Below are positions 16,860 through 27,800 of a stretch of DNA of 64,000 bases, in pieces; the stretch's first letter is position 1; the number at the start of each line of letters is the position of its first letter. Location of the stretch: contig FZRB01000017.1 of the NCBI GenBank assembly GCA_900199595.1, positions 27,464 through 91,463 of the forward strand, written 5' to 3'. The stretch is from Lachnospiraceae bacterium. GTDB taxonomy: Bacteria; Bacillota; Clostridia; Lachnospirales; Lachnospiraceae. Under the pieces are notes generated by a model. That model saw only the letters and a list, made by a program, of their open reading frames with translations, was not told the origin of the DNA and made no database searches. Both the position numbers and the translations under genes were made by a program.

Positions 16860-18590
16860 ATGCAAAAAATAGGAATTGGGTATGAAAACTATAAAGAGTT
16901 TATTGATAAGAATATGTATTACATAGATAAAACGTTTCTTATTAGGGATATTGTGGAAAAGGGTGGCAAGGTAACACTTTTTACCCGTCCACGTCGTTTT
17001 GGAAAGACGCTTACTCTTTCCATGCTTAGAACCTTCTTTGAACTTGAGTATGATTCTGTTGGAAATGTTGTTGATAACAGAAGATATTTTGAATGTAAGA
17101 AGATTATGGATGCTGGTGACAAAATCTTATCCATGATGGGACAATATCCGGTTATTAATCTTTCGCTAAAATCAGCAAAACAGGTCGATTTCAGAACTGC
17201 TTTTCTCAAGCTCCGAAGTGAGATAGTACATGAATTCAGAAGACACGATTATCTTAAGAATTCTTCGGTATTGAATGAAGAAGAAAGACAGGAATTTAAG
17301 AAATACTCAGCTTTTCTGGATGAACTTAAAATCGATAGTTCTGAAAAACTTCAATCAGAAGTGGGTAGGTTTGCAATAGCACTAAGGGATCTATCAGGTT
17401 ATTTAAAAAAGCATCATGGTAATAATGTCATTATACTTCTTGATGAATATGATGTTCCTCTTGAGAATTCATATTATGCTGGGTTCTATGATGAAATGGT
17501 GGCATTTATCCGCTCACTTTTTGAATCTGCCCTTAAGACAAATGATGCGCTTGAGTTTGCTGTTGTGACGGGATGCCTTAGAATAAGTAAAGAAAGTATC
17601 TTTACAGGTATGAATAATCTGAAGATTAATTCAATCAGAGATTATGGCTTTTCTGAAGGATTTGGATTTACACCAGAAGAGACTGAGAAGATGCTTGAAG
17701 ATTATGGCATAGACGATAAAATAGAAGAGGTAAGAAAGTGGTATAACGGATATATATTCGGTGAAAAGGAGATATATAATCCATGGAGTGTCATAAGCTA
17801 TGTTTATTCGAAGGTAATAGATAAAAGACAGTTCCCTGAACCATACTGGGCAAATACATCATCAAATCAGATAATAAAGGATATGGTTCTAAATGCTGAT
17901 GAAACCATGAAGAGTGAACTTGATACTCTGATATCCGGTGGAACAATAGAAAAGAAAATACATGAGGATATAACCTATGGAGATATCCATGAATCAGAGG
18001 ATAACCTTTGGAATTTCCTGTTCTTTACAGGCTATATGAAAAAAGTGTCTGAAAGACTTGAAGGCGAAGATGTATATATAACTATGAGTATCCCTAATGT
18101 GGAGATAAGGAGTATATACAAAAATCAGATTAGAGGCTGGTTTGATAAAATTGTAAAAGCATCAGATCACTCAGTATTGTATAAAGCTATTTTGTCAGGA
18201 GATACTGAAGCAATGGCAGACTATTTAAGTGGTCTGCTTGAAAAAAGTATCAGTTATTTCGATAGTGAAGAAAGCTTTTATCATGGATTCTTCCTATCTC
18301 TTCTTTATGGAGTTCCGTCATATTCGGTAAGATCAAACCGTGAAGAGGGGAATGGAAGAACTGATATAGTTTTGTATCCTAACAAACCAAAAGATTCGGC
18401 CATTATTTTTGAGCTTAAGGTCAGGAAGAAATTCAATGAGATGAAGGATGGTCTAGAAGAAGCTTTTAAACAGATACATGACCAAAAGTATGCAGAAGGT
18501 GTACTGGACGACGGATATGCAGGAGCTAAATCTTATGGAATCTGCTTTTGCAAGAAGAGCTGTATAGTAGGAGAATATCCAGGAGAATAA
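16860..18590 (+). CDS. AAA-ATPase-like protein with C-terminal PD-(D/E)XK nuclease-like domain
   Basis: 576 residues. The N-terminus (IGIGYENYKEFIDKN, then YYIDKT) and Walker A RPRRFGKT (about 42-50) are typical of the AAA-ATPase_like family (PF09820). Walker B is IILLDEYDVPLE near 200. The C-terminal region (about 495-560) has GRTDIVLY followed by FELKVRK, i.e. the D...ExK pattern of the associated PDDEXK_9 domain (PF08011). These genes occur in many copies in Lachnospiraceae and Bacteroidetes and their function is not settled; defence or mobile-element roles have been proposed. It stands alone with its own promoter-like box. Confidence 0.88.
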   Translation: MQKIGIGYENYKEFIDKNMYYIDKTFLIRDIVEKGGKVTLFTRPRRFGKTLTLSMLRTFFELEYDSVGNVVDNRRYFECKKIMDAGDKILSMMGQYPVINLSLKSAKQVDFRTAFLKLRSEIVHEFRRHDYLKNSSVLNEEERQEFKKYSAFLDELKIDSSEKLQSEVGRFAIALRDLSGYLKKHHGNNVIILLDEYDVPLENSYYAGFYDEMVAFIRSLFESALKTNDALEFAVVTGCLRISKESIFTGMNNLKINSIRDYGFSEGFGFTPEETEKMLEDYGIDDKIEEVRKWYNGYIFGEKEIYNPWSVISYVYSKVIDKRQFPEPYWANTSSNQIIKDMVLNADETMKSELDTLISGGTIEKKIHEDITYGDIHESEDNLWNFLFFTGYMKKVSERLEGEDVYITMSIPNVEIRSIYKNQIRGWFDKIVKASDHSVLYKAILSGDTEAMADYLSGLLEKSISYFDSEESFYHGFFLSLLYGVPSYSVRSNREEGNGRTDIVLYPNKPKDSAIIFELKVRKKFNEMKDGLEEAFKQIHDQKYAEGVLDDGYAGAKSYGICFCKKSCIVGEYPGE

Positions 18591-18663
18591 AAGCAATACC
18601 GCTATATTATATTTTTGTTCTTTTATTTTTGAAACTTATTTTATGAGAAGAGAGGGTAAAAAA

Positions 18664-21174
18664 ATGACAAAAAGAAATTGTGCTATTATGAAATTTGCTA
18701 TTTTATTAATTATCATTATAGTTATGGGATTAATGCATAGCGTATCAGCAAGAGCGGATGGTGATGACGGGTATTCTGTAACATTCAAAACAGAATATAG
18801 CCATTTTTTGGTTGATGGGCAGTTAACAGATACAAATACATGTAAATGCTATGATGAAGAGCTTCCATATTTTGGCTTATATGGATTTAAACATAGTTGC
18901 GTTTCGAATGGAAAGTATTGGTATTTTAAGAGTGATTTTGGGGTAACTTCTGGCGGTTTACAAGACGGGGCAACAAATGGAATGGTTTTTGTTGGATGGA
19001 AAATCAGGGGCGGAGATGAAACGATTTATAAATATGAAGACGAGATATTTAAACTTGAGATAAATGAAGATATTATTTTAGATGCTGTATGGGAAAAAGC
19101 GTGTAACGTTACTATGCATACAGATGTTTGCGGTTATAAACATCAAGGTAAAAACTATAGAACTCTTTTAAGAGTTTTTCCTGAGGGAAAATATAAGGTT
19201 AATGCTTATTCCTTTGTTGAAGAATATACAGATGAATATGATGAAGATCCGGAATATAATGATACTCTGAATTATTCACATGATCAGCTTCCTGAAACAT
19301 ATGGAAAATACATTTTTAAGGGATATAAAATTGAGGGTGAAGGAGATACTATATATAAGCCTGGAGATATAATAGATTTAGACAAAGATATAACACTGAT
19401 AGCTGTATGGGATGAAGGTGTTATAGTTACAATAGATACTGAAGGAGAAGGCTGGTTTGGGCGTACATTTAATGGTGTTGGAATTACTAAACGTACAGGC
19501 TTATTTAAGAAAAACTCAAGATGGTTTTTTCCTAATGATGGTGAATATGATTATGGATTAGAATATGATTATTATGCTGATGATAATGATTACGATAATG
19601 ATTACGATTATGATTACGATAATGATAAATTTGATTATGTGTTGCCTGAAGAAGCAGATCCTGAAGATGATGGAATATATCAAGCCCATGCGCTGCCTAG
19701 AAGATATGATGGATATATATTAACAGGCTTCAAAGTAAAGGGATCCTCTGATGAAATATATAGAACAAGCTATTTATTGACAGATGAGGATGTAACATTT
19801 GTACCTGTATGGGAGAAGGGATCACTGATAACATACGATGCAAATGGAGGCAGGTTTAAGGACTATATACCTTGTTTCGGTGAGACAGAGACAGAAAAAC
19901 ATCAGTCAACACATAAAAAAAGGGATTATTATCTTAGTGAAGGTCCTGATCCGAGAGTTAATGAATATGCATTTGAGACTATTTTATATGGAAGTGATGA
20001 CCTCGAAAAAGAAGGACAGGTATTTTATGGTTGGAGAAAAAAGGGTTCAGATAGTGATACATTATATGAAAGGTCATTTTATGTAGAGGGTGATACTACC
20101 TTTGAAGCTGTCTGGGGTGAACAGGCGACGCTTTATTTTGATCCTAATGGTGGAGAATGGTCATATGATGATGAAGAGGATTATATAAATGAAAATGGCC
20201 TCCATACAGAATTTATTCCTAAAGGAAAGGAAGTTGATTTTCCTTTACCACGTTATTCCCCGCATAAAGATGGTTATATTTTTGAAGGCTGGAGACGGGT
20301 TGATGATAACAGTGAATATACGAGCTATTATGATAGTATTGAATCAGATAAGGATCTGACTTTTAAAGCTATCTGGGCTGAAACCTGTACTATTACAATG
20401 GATTTCAACGGTGGATATTATGATTATCATGGATTTGACGGGGATGATCATTATGATTGCTTTATATATGGTCCTGATGAATACAGTGATGATATAGGTT
20501 ATTATAAGCCTAAAAGATACTATACTATTGATATGATGACATCGAAAGGATATTTGCTTAATACTGAAACTATAAGCTATAGGATTTATGTTGAAGATAA
20601 ATATTATATAAAGGGATGGAGTACAAGTAAAAACGGAGAACCTAAATGGGAGTTTACTCCAAATGGGGATATGACATTATATGCTATCTGGGCAGATTTG
20701 AAAACTGGTGAAATAGTAAATCTTGGAGGTTCAGAATCTGCTGCGACTCCTACTCCTTCAAAAGCACCTGTTTCAACGCCTACAGTTAATCCTACTTCTA
20801 TACCAACAACACCGGGGTTTACGCCAACATTAGCTCCGACAGTGAAACCGACAGTAAAACCAACAACATATCCAGCAACATCAACTGTAAAACCAACACC
20901 CGTACAGGATTCAGCGGATAAAAACAAGACTACATTCAGTATAAAAAATAAGGCGGTAGTTAAGCAATCAGCTAAAATAAAGATTAAAGATAAAGATAAA
21001 ATCAAGAAGATTACCCTTAACGGAAAGAGTATTAAGATTAAGAAGAACAAAAAGACTATTACCATTAAGCTTAAATCCAGTAAAAAACTTCTTAAAGGAA
21101 AAGGTAAATGGAATAAGTTAGTTGTTACTGATGCCAAGGGTAATAAGAAAACAATCAAGTTTAAGACAAAATAA
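18664..21174 (+). CDS. secreted InlB/Listeria-Bacteroides repeat protein with Lys-rich C-terminus
   Basis: 836 residues from the Met at 18664, preferred over the one at 18643 because GAGAGGG lies at the right distance. A signal peptide (KFAILLIIIIVMGLMHSVSA) is followed by six or so repeats that each end in A-V/I-W (AVWEKA, AVWDEG, PVWEKG, AVWGEQ, AIWAET, AIWADL), as in the InlB_B/Flg_new repeat. One repeat holds a long Asp/Tyr/Asn run (19546-19630). Then comes a Thr/Pro linker with VKPT repeats and an 83-residue domain rich in Lys and Ile. No LPXTG motif or anchor helix is seen; the basic tail might bind wall polymers. The gene is visibly AT-rich compared with its neighbours. Confidence 0.8.
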   Translation: MTKRNCAIMKFAILLIIIIVMGLMHSVSARADGDDGYSVTFKTEYSHFLVDGQLTDTNTCKCYDEELPYFGLYGFKHSCVSNGKYWYFKSDFGVTSGGLQDGATNGMVFVGWKIRGGDETIYKYEDEIFKLEINEDIILDAVWEKACNVTMHTDVCGYKHQGKNYRTLLRVFPEGKYKVNAYSFVEEYTDEYDEDPEYNDTLNYSHDQLPETYGKYIFKGYKIEGEGDTIYKPGDIIDLDKDITLIAVWDEGVIVTIDTEGEGWFGRTFNGVGITKRTGLFKKNSRWFFPNDGEYDYGLEYDYYADDNDYDNDYDYDYDNDKFDYVLPEEADPEDDGIYQAHALPRRYDGYILTGFKVKGSSDEIYRTSYLLTDEDVTFVPVWEKGSLITYDANGGRFKDYIPCFGETETEKHQSTHKKRDYYLSEGPDPRVNEYAFETILYGSDDLEKEGQVFYGWRKKGSDSDTLYERSFYVEGDTTFEAVWGEQATLYFDPNGGEWSYDDEEDYINENGLHTEFIPKGKEVDFPLPRYSPHKDGYIFEGWRRVDDNSEYTSYYDSIESDKDLTFKAIWAETCTITMDFNGGYYDYHGFDGDDHYDCFIYGPDEYSDDIGYYKPKRYYTIDMMTSKGYLLNTETISYRIYVEDKYYIKGWSTSKNGEPKWEFTPNGDMTLYAIWADLKTGEIVNLGGSESAATPTPSKAPVSTPTVNPTSIPTTPGFTPTLAPTVKPTVKPTTYPATSTVKPTPVQDSADKNKTTFSIKNKAVVKQSAKIKIKDKDKIKKITLNGKSIKIKKNKKTITIKLKSSKKLLKGKGKWNKLVVTDAKGNKKTIKFKTK

Positions 21175-21213
21175 ACTACTGATTTACTGAAGTGGTTTTA
21201 TAGAAATTAGTAT

Positions 21214-21241
21214 AGCACTGTCCATGTTTTGATGATAAAAT
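21214..21241 (+). promoter_or_regulatory. promoter-like box, copy 2 (upstream of addB)
   Basis: AGCACT, 16 bp, TAAAAT, with TTTGATGA before the second box, matching copy 1 at nearly every position. It overlaps the left arm of a long hairpin. The second box is 65 bp from the addB start. Confidence 0.5.
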
Positions 21242-21281
21242 GACATAAGTGTCAAAAATCAAAATATGGATAGTGTTTTTT
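21214..21281 (+). terminator. long hairpin with T tract between the repeat protein and addB
   Basis: The arm 21214-21233 pairs with 21258-21277 over 20 positions; the three non-Watson-Crick positions are all G-U in RNA. Inside it TGACA/TGTCA (21241-21254) can form the tip. Six T follow. It can end transcription of the upstream gene or act as an attenuator for addB. Confidence 0.7.
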
Positions 21282-21306
21282 GTTAAGGAAAAGGATAAAC
21301 AGTGGT

Positions 21307-24300
21307 ATGAAAAGTGGAGATTTCAAAGTTCTGGCCGGTTCTTCCATGTCCGGCAAAACTTATAAGCTCTGCAGGGATGTGCTTGAGGGGGCTTATAAGA
21401 ATCCAGGACAAAATTATATAATTGTTGTTCCTGACCAGATGGGAAATGCGTACGAGAAGAAACTGATCGAGATGAACAGAAAATTGTATGATCGTCCCGG
21501 ATTCATGAATATTGATGTGATCGGTTTCAGCCGTCTGGCCTTCAGGATATTTGAAGATATGAGCGTGCCTGTTACTTCTGTACTTGAGGAGTATGAAAAG
21601 AGCATGCTTATTCGCGTTGTTCTGGGAAAAAAATCCGATGAGCTTCTGGTATACAGAAGCAGCATAGACAGAAGCGGTTTTGTTCAGGAACTAAAGTCTC
21701 TTGTATCTGAGTTTATTCAATATGATATTAAACCGGAGGATATAGATAAGCTGACTGAAGTTGAGACCAGTAACAGGATGAATCCTGCCCTCTTGGCAAA
21801 GCTTAAGGATATAAAGCTTATTTACAGCAAATTCCTGGAGCTTCTTTCAGAGAGAAATACTGGACTTTCTGAAGAAAGACTTAAGCTTCTTGCAAGGCTT
21901 CTGAGTAGTAATGAAGTGTGTTCGATAACCGATGAAACAGTCTTTGTTTTTGATGAGTTCAGAGGATATACACCTGATCAGCTTAAAGTGATAGGGGCTC
22001 TTTCCAAAAGAGCTAAGGAAATGGTTTTCAGCCTTGTAATAGAATCTGACATTATTAGAAAAAATATAAATCTTAAGAATCATGACCTGTTCTATCAGAG
22101 TCAGAATACCTTAAGACAGCTTCAGGAGTCGATGGGAGTAAAACCTCAGATCATATACTGCGAAGGCGGACCCAAACGACCTGACAGCCTTAATCATCTG
22201 GAAAAAAATATGCTCCGTTTCCCAGTTAAAGAATACAAGGGTGAAGAGGATATCAATTCAGAGGATGCTTCACTCCAGATAAACTATGCCCTGGATATGG
22301 AAAATGAAATCAGAATCATAGCTGAGGATATCCTGGGATTTGTAAAGAAGGGCTATAGATATAAGGATATTGCCGTTGTTTCAGGAGATATCGAAAGCTT
22401 TGATGATCTGGCAGGAGGAATATTTGAAGAGTATGGTATACCATACTTTGCTGACTATAACAGAAAGCTGAAAAAGAATCCATTTACTCAGGCTCTGGTG
22501 AAGGTTCTGGATATAGTGGACAGAGACTTTGATTATGCGGGAGTATTCGGTCTCATAAAGACGGGAGTTCTGGATATAGACGAGTATGCTGCTGATAATC
22601 TGGAGAATTACGTGCTCAGAACCGGAATAAGAGGCAGTAAGCTCTGGAATCAGGAAATCATATATAAGGGAAAGAATCAGAGCGATGATGTGCTGGCAAA
22701 GTATGAGGGTATGAACTCAGTCAGAAAAACCGTTATCGATATCCTGAAGCCCTTTGAAGGACTAAAGTCTAAGGAGCATAAGGTAAAGGAATATATAACT
22801 GCCATAAGAACCTTCATGGAGCATTGCCATTTTGAGGAGAAGCTTGAGGCTTCGTCTGATTTTGTTGAAAAATGCGGTATATACGGTGATGCAAAGGCTA
22901 TGAGAAGTCTTTGGGGTGTACTCAACAGGCTGCTGGATGAAACTGAAGATTTTCTTGGTGATACAGCTATGAATATCCATGATTTCAGTGAGATAATCCA
23001 GTCAGGAATAAATGAGATCTCCATAGGTGTTATTCCACCTACACTTGACAGTGTGATGATCATGGATATGACCAGATCAAGGATACTGGAAACAAAGGTG
23101 CTGTTCTTTGCAAATATGACAGATGCAGTAGTACCGCCTCCATCGTCTTCCGGAGGACTGATCTCCGAAAAGGATAAGCTGGTTATAGACAGTATATTTG
23201 AAGAAACTCAGTCTGAAAAACGTCTTTCAGATCACGGAGTTGAGAAGAAGGTTAAAGACCTTTTTATAATCTATCAGCTTATGTCCAAGCCGACAGATTA
23301 TCTCAGACTCAGCTGTCCTACTAAGGATATGGATGGAACCGCAACTCCGCCTTCGTATATCATAGGAAGAATACTCAGACTCTTTCCGGGAATGGAACTA
23401 AAACATAAAAAAATAACTCCTCTTTCAGGAACAGTGAAATCTGACAGACTGGATTATATCTTCGGATTAAGAGAAATTCTGGAAGAACTTCATGATAATG
23501 AAAATGATGAACTGTCTTCTGAAAGCAGTGATAAGCTTAAAGAACTTGCAGTTTACGACAGGTACAGTGAAGGAATTACTGATGATATAAAGAAGGGACT
23601 TGATTTTTCGAATACTGCCGGAAATATAGATCCGGATACCATGAAGAATCTTACCCTGAAACTTTCCGTTTCTAAAATGGAAACCTATATGTCCTGTCCT
23701 TATTCATATTTTATGCAGTATGTTCTGGGACTTCAGGACAGACCTGAAAAGAAGCTTGAATATTTTGATGTGGGAAATATAATCCACAAAGCTTTGGAAA
23801 GAACTGTAAGTGCCGTAATAAAGGAACATGATAATAACTGGAAGAGCATAAGTGATGAACAGCTTAAATCTCTGATGGCTGGATTTTTTGACGAAGCCTG
23901 GAAGGAATACAGAAGTAACGAGGTTAGTGATGATTTAAATGGAAAAACTGTTGCAGTTGCCGATAATCTCAAAATTCTTTCAGACAGAACCATACTTACT
24001 CTGAGAGATCACATAATAAAAGGAAAACTTCTTCCACAGTATACTGAGCAGCAGTTTTCGGTACAGTTTGATGCCCAGAGACCTGATGGTGAGAAGGTGC
24101 CAATAACCATTCTTGGAATCATTGACAGGATAGATACGAAGAGTGAAAACGGAAAAACCTATATAAGAATTATTGATTATAAAACAGGCTCCCAGAGCTT
24201 TGATCCGCAGCGGATCAGAGAGGGTACGCAGCTTCAGCTTTCTCTTTATACACATATCATAAAAGGGATACTGTCTGATAAACTGAAAGACAGTGAGATC

Positions 24301-24843
24301 ATTCCGGTTGGTATGTACTATTATCATGTAGCTAATCCTGTGGTTGATGCACCGACTGATTCTACACTTCAGAAAAAGTATAAAGGCGATGAGATTAAGG
24401 CTGAAAATGATGAAATGGCAAAACAGCTTAAGCTTAGCGGAGTTTCAGAAGCAGATCCCAAAACGCTTCTTAACCTGCATGAAGCAGATCTTGTAAGTGA
24501 GGATTCGGGACAGATATTAAGGGACAGTACGATTGTTCCTGTTGGGGTGACCAAGGATGGTACTTATAAGGTTGGCGCTGTAGTTGCAGATAAGGAGAGC
24601 TTTGACGCGATAGGACAGTACAGTATGAAGAAGATGAAGGAGGGTACTGATAAGATACTTGCCGGAGTTTTTGATAAGAGTCCTATAAGGTTCAGCGGTC
24701 AGCAGGAAAATGCGTGTGCTTACTGCGACTATAAACCTGTATGCAGATTCGGTAAAAATGCAGGTCAGGAAAGAAAAATACCAAAGGCGGCAGGTACTGT
24801 CAGAGATCAGATAAGGGAGCTAAAAGATGCCACAGTGGAATAA
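21307..24843 (+). CDS. addB: AddB (RexB), helicase-nuclease subunit B
   Basis: 1178 residues from the ATG at 21307; a TTG further 5' is in frame but lacks support. Walker A is LAGSSMSGKTYK near the N-terminus. The C-terminal RecB-like nuclease has GIIDRID and RIIDYKTGS. Four cysteines expected for the AddB iron-sulfur staple are present: one in YMSCPYSYF (near 797) and three in CAYCDYKPVC (near 1137). AddAB processes double-strand breaks for RecA loading, replacing RecBCD in Firmicutes. It overlaps addA by 17 bp. Confidence 0.95.
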   Translation: MKSGDFKVLAGSSMSGKTYKLCRDVLEGAYKNPGQNYIIVVPDQMGNAYEKKLIEMNRKLYDRPGFMNIDVIGFSRLAFRIFEDMSVPVTSVLEEYEKSMLIRVVLGKKSDELLVYRSSIDRSGFVQELKSLVSEFIQYDIKPEDIDKLTEVETSNRMNPALLAKLKDIKLIYSKFLELLSERNTGLSEERLKLLARLLSSNEVCSITDETVFVFDEFRGYTPDQLKVIGALSKRAKEMVFSLVIESDIIRKNINLKNHDLFYQSQNTLRQLQESMGVKPQIIYCEGGPKRPDSLNHLEKNMLRFPVKEYKGEEDINSEDASLQINYALDMENEIRIIAEDILGFVKKGYRYKDIAVVSGDIESFDDLAGGIFEEYGIPYFADYNRKLKKNPFTQALVKVLDIVDRDFDYAGVFGLIKTGVLDIDEYAADNLENYVLRTGIRGSKLWNQEIIYKGKNQSDDVLAKYEGMNSVRKTVIDILKPFEGLKSKEHKVKEYITAIRTFMEHCHFEEKLEASSDFVEKCGIYGDAKAMRSLWGVLNRLLDETEDFLGDTAMNIHDFSEIIQSGINEISIGVIPPTLDSVMIMDMTRSRILETKVLFFANMTDAVVPPPSSSGGLISEKDKLVIDSIFEETQSEKRLSDHGVEKKVKDLFIIYQLMSKPTDYLRLSCPTKDMDGTATPPSYIIGRILRLFPGMELKHKKITPLSGTVKSDRLDYIFGLREILEELHDNENDELSSESSDKLKELAVYDRYSEGITDDIKKGLDFSNTAGNIDPDTMKNLTLKLSVSKMETYMSCPYSYFMQYVLGLQDRPEKKLEYFDVGNIIHKALERTVSAVIKEHDNNWKSISDEQLKSLMAGFFDEAWKEYRSNEVSDDLNGKTVAVADNLKILSDRTILTLRDHIIKGKLLPQYTEQQFSVQFDAQRPDGEKVPITILGIIDRIDTKSENGKTYIRIIDYKTGSQSFDPQRIREGTQLQLSLYTHIIKGILSDKLKDSEIIPVGMYYYHVANPVVDAPTDSTLQKKYKGDEIKAENDEMAKQLKLSGVSEADPKTLLNLHEADLVSEDSGQILRDSTIVPVGVTKDGTYKVGAVVADKESFDAIGQYSMKKMKEGTDKILAGVFDKSPIRFSGQQENACAYCDYKPVCRFGKNAGQERKIPKAAGTVRDQIRELKDATVE

Positions 24844-27800
24844 GGGCCAGCAGGAAGTGCTGGATAGTATAAATGATAAACAGAATATACTTGTTTCTGC
24901 AGCTGCCGGCTCCGGAAAGACAGCTGTTCTTGTGGAGCGTATCATAAGAACCGTTCTGGAAGGGAAGGCTGATATAGATGAAATCCTTGTGGTTACATTT
25001 ACCAGGGCAGCTGCCTCACAAATGAGAGCTAAAATAATAGATGCGCTGGAAAAAGCGGTATCCGAAAAACCGGAAAGTGATCTGGCAAAACAGCTGATGC
25101 TGGCAGAGACAGCGGATATAATGACCATAGACAGCTTCTGTCATAAGATTGTGAAGGAAAACTTCCAGATAGCCGGAGTGGATCCCGCATTTGACATCTA
25201 TGATAAAGAAGAAATAGTTCTTCTCACTGAGGATGTGCTGGATGAGGTAATGGATGAACATTATAAAAATGACGAATCCTTCAGACATCTTGCCAGATTT
25301 CTTATGAAGAAGAATCTGAATGATGAATCCTTAAGAGAATACATACTTAATATATTCAGGGTTTCCGAAAGCTTTGCCGATCCCGTGAAATGGCTTTTAG
25401 GAGCAAAAGAAGAAGTAAAGCAGCTGAAGGAAACCGGAAGCACAAAATGGATTGAAGATTACAGGAGTTATATAAGGACTCTTGCTGAAGGTTATTATGA
25501 GTTTTTAATGAGGCGGGCTGACGGTGCAATGGAGAAGATAGCTCCGGTCAATTCCGGTACAGCTGAGAAGCTCTATGAAATGTATGTTTCGGATGCTATG
25601 ATAATGAGAACTATATCTGAGCAGGGGACATCAGGGGATATGGCAAAGGCAGTTCCGGAGAAATGGACACCTAATTTTCCAAGAAAACCTGTGTCAGAGG
25701 TTCTGGGTGATGACGAGATGAAGGAACTCGCTGATGAAAGGGATAAGATAAAGCAGTCGGTTAAGTCTATCTACAGTGAGGAGAACCTTCTTAAGGAGAT
25801 AGAGTCATCGGCTGAATATGTGTCATGTCTTGTAAATGTGGTTCTGGAATTCAGAGAGGCACTGCTAAAGGAAAAACAGCTGCAGGGTAAATATGAATTC
25901 AGTGATATCAGTCACGCAGCCTACAGAGTTCTTTTTGATACAGAGAAGGGGATGCCTACCGATACAGGAATAAGGATGGCAGAGATATATAAATATATTT
26001 ATATAGACGAGTATCAGGATAGTAATGACCTTCAGGAAAATATAATAAATGCTGTTGCCAGAAGAGACGAAGAAGGAAATATAAATAACGTTTTCATGGT
26101 TGGTGATATAAAACAGAGTATCTATCGATTCCGTCTGGCAAGACCGGATCTTTTTGCCGAGAAGGCTGAAAGATACAGCGGTGGAGAAGGGGGAAGACTT
26201 ATTACTCTTAACATGAATTACCGTTCAAGAAGAGAAGTTCTTGAGGCTTCAAATTACATCTTCAGGGAACTGATGAGCAAGAACTTCGGCGGTATAGAAT
26301 ATGATGAGGCAGCTGAGCTTCATACTCCTGATATAGATGCATATAACGAAAGCTTTCCTGTGTCTGAAGAGGAAATATCCGGGAAACCGGAGCTTATTAT
26401 GATTAATACAGAGAAGGATGAAGATACAGAAGAAGATATAGAACTTTCGAATGAAGAGCAGGAAGCGGCAGTTATCGGAAAAAGAATTCTGGAACTTGTA
26501 TATGGTGATAAGGAAAATCATAAAGAGCCATTAATGGTAAAAAATGAAAACTATAATCCAAAAAGACCGGTAAGTGAGCATAACTCTGTTTATAGGCCGG
26601 TAAGGTTCGGCGATATAGTAATATTGCAGCGTAAGGTTCGTGGTTCCTCCGGTATGCTAAGAGTTTATGAGCAGATGGGTATACCTGTTACTGTAGAGGA
26701 TAGCAGTGGATATTTTGATGCTATGGAAGTTGTAACTATGCTCTCACTGCTCAGAGTTATAGACAATATCCAGCAGGATATCCCGTTAGCATCAGTGCTG
26801 CTTTCAGGAATGGGGGGTTTCAGTGATGATGAGCTGGCACTTATCGTAAGTCTTTCTGAGGATAAATACATCAGTCTGGCGGATAAAATGGTTGCATTTG
26901 AGGAAGGCTATCTTGGAAATGATTCAGAAGCAGGAAGAGTAGCTGAAAAGATACAAAGAATAAGAAATCTGATAGATGGATGGTCAAAGCTCAGACCATA
27001 TATTTCCATAGCACAGCTCCTGGATAGGATAATTGCAGATACAGGCTATGATGAATATATAGCTGCTATGCCTGACGGAGAAAAGAGAGTTGCCAATCTG
27101 AAGAATCTCAAGATCAGGGCAAATCATTTTGAGTCAGTCAGAAATAACGGTCTGCTGGATTTCCTAAATTATATAAATAAATGTCAGATACATAATATAG
27201 ACTTCGGAGAAGCATCTCTCTCAGAACGGATGGGTGATTCAGTAACTATTATGTCCATCCATAAGAGTAAGGGACTGGAATTCCCTGTTGTTTTTGTGTC
27301 CAGGCTTGGACAGAAATTCAGATTAAGAGAGATGTCTGAAAATGTTGTCGTCGACAATGATTATTATATAGCAATGAATAAATATTATTATGTCGGTGAC
27401 AGAATCATGGTCAAAAGAAACAGCCTAAAGAAAGATGTGGTCAAGCTCCTTTCGGAGAAGGAGATAAAAACTGAAGAGGTGAGACTTCTTTATGTTGCCA
27501 TGACAAGAGCAAAGGAAAAGCTGATAATGACAGGCTGTTATTCCAAATCTGTCCCTGCCATGCCGCTGACCTGCAGTAGCATGATGGACTATATCAGATA
27601 TGCCATGTCTCAGAAAACACCTGATGCATATCTGGAGGTCAGAAATCTGTCCATGTACGAGGTTGAAAGTAAATTCAAGAAATTATATATCAAGAAAAGC
27701 ATCGACTACGGAGAGGATATGATAAGACTTCTTGAGCTGTTGGATAAGGAATCCGAGAAAGTAGAGTCTGCTGATCCTTACAGCTTTGTATATCCGTACG

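Noticed and set aside
21280..21306. TTG start for addB inside the hairpin T tract
   Set aside because: No ribosome binding site; the ATG at 21307 has AAGGA upstream and better matches the AddB N-terminus.
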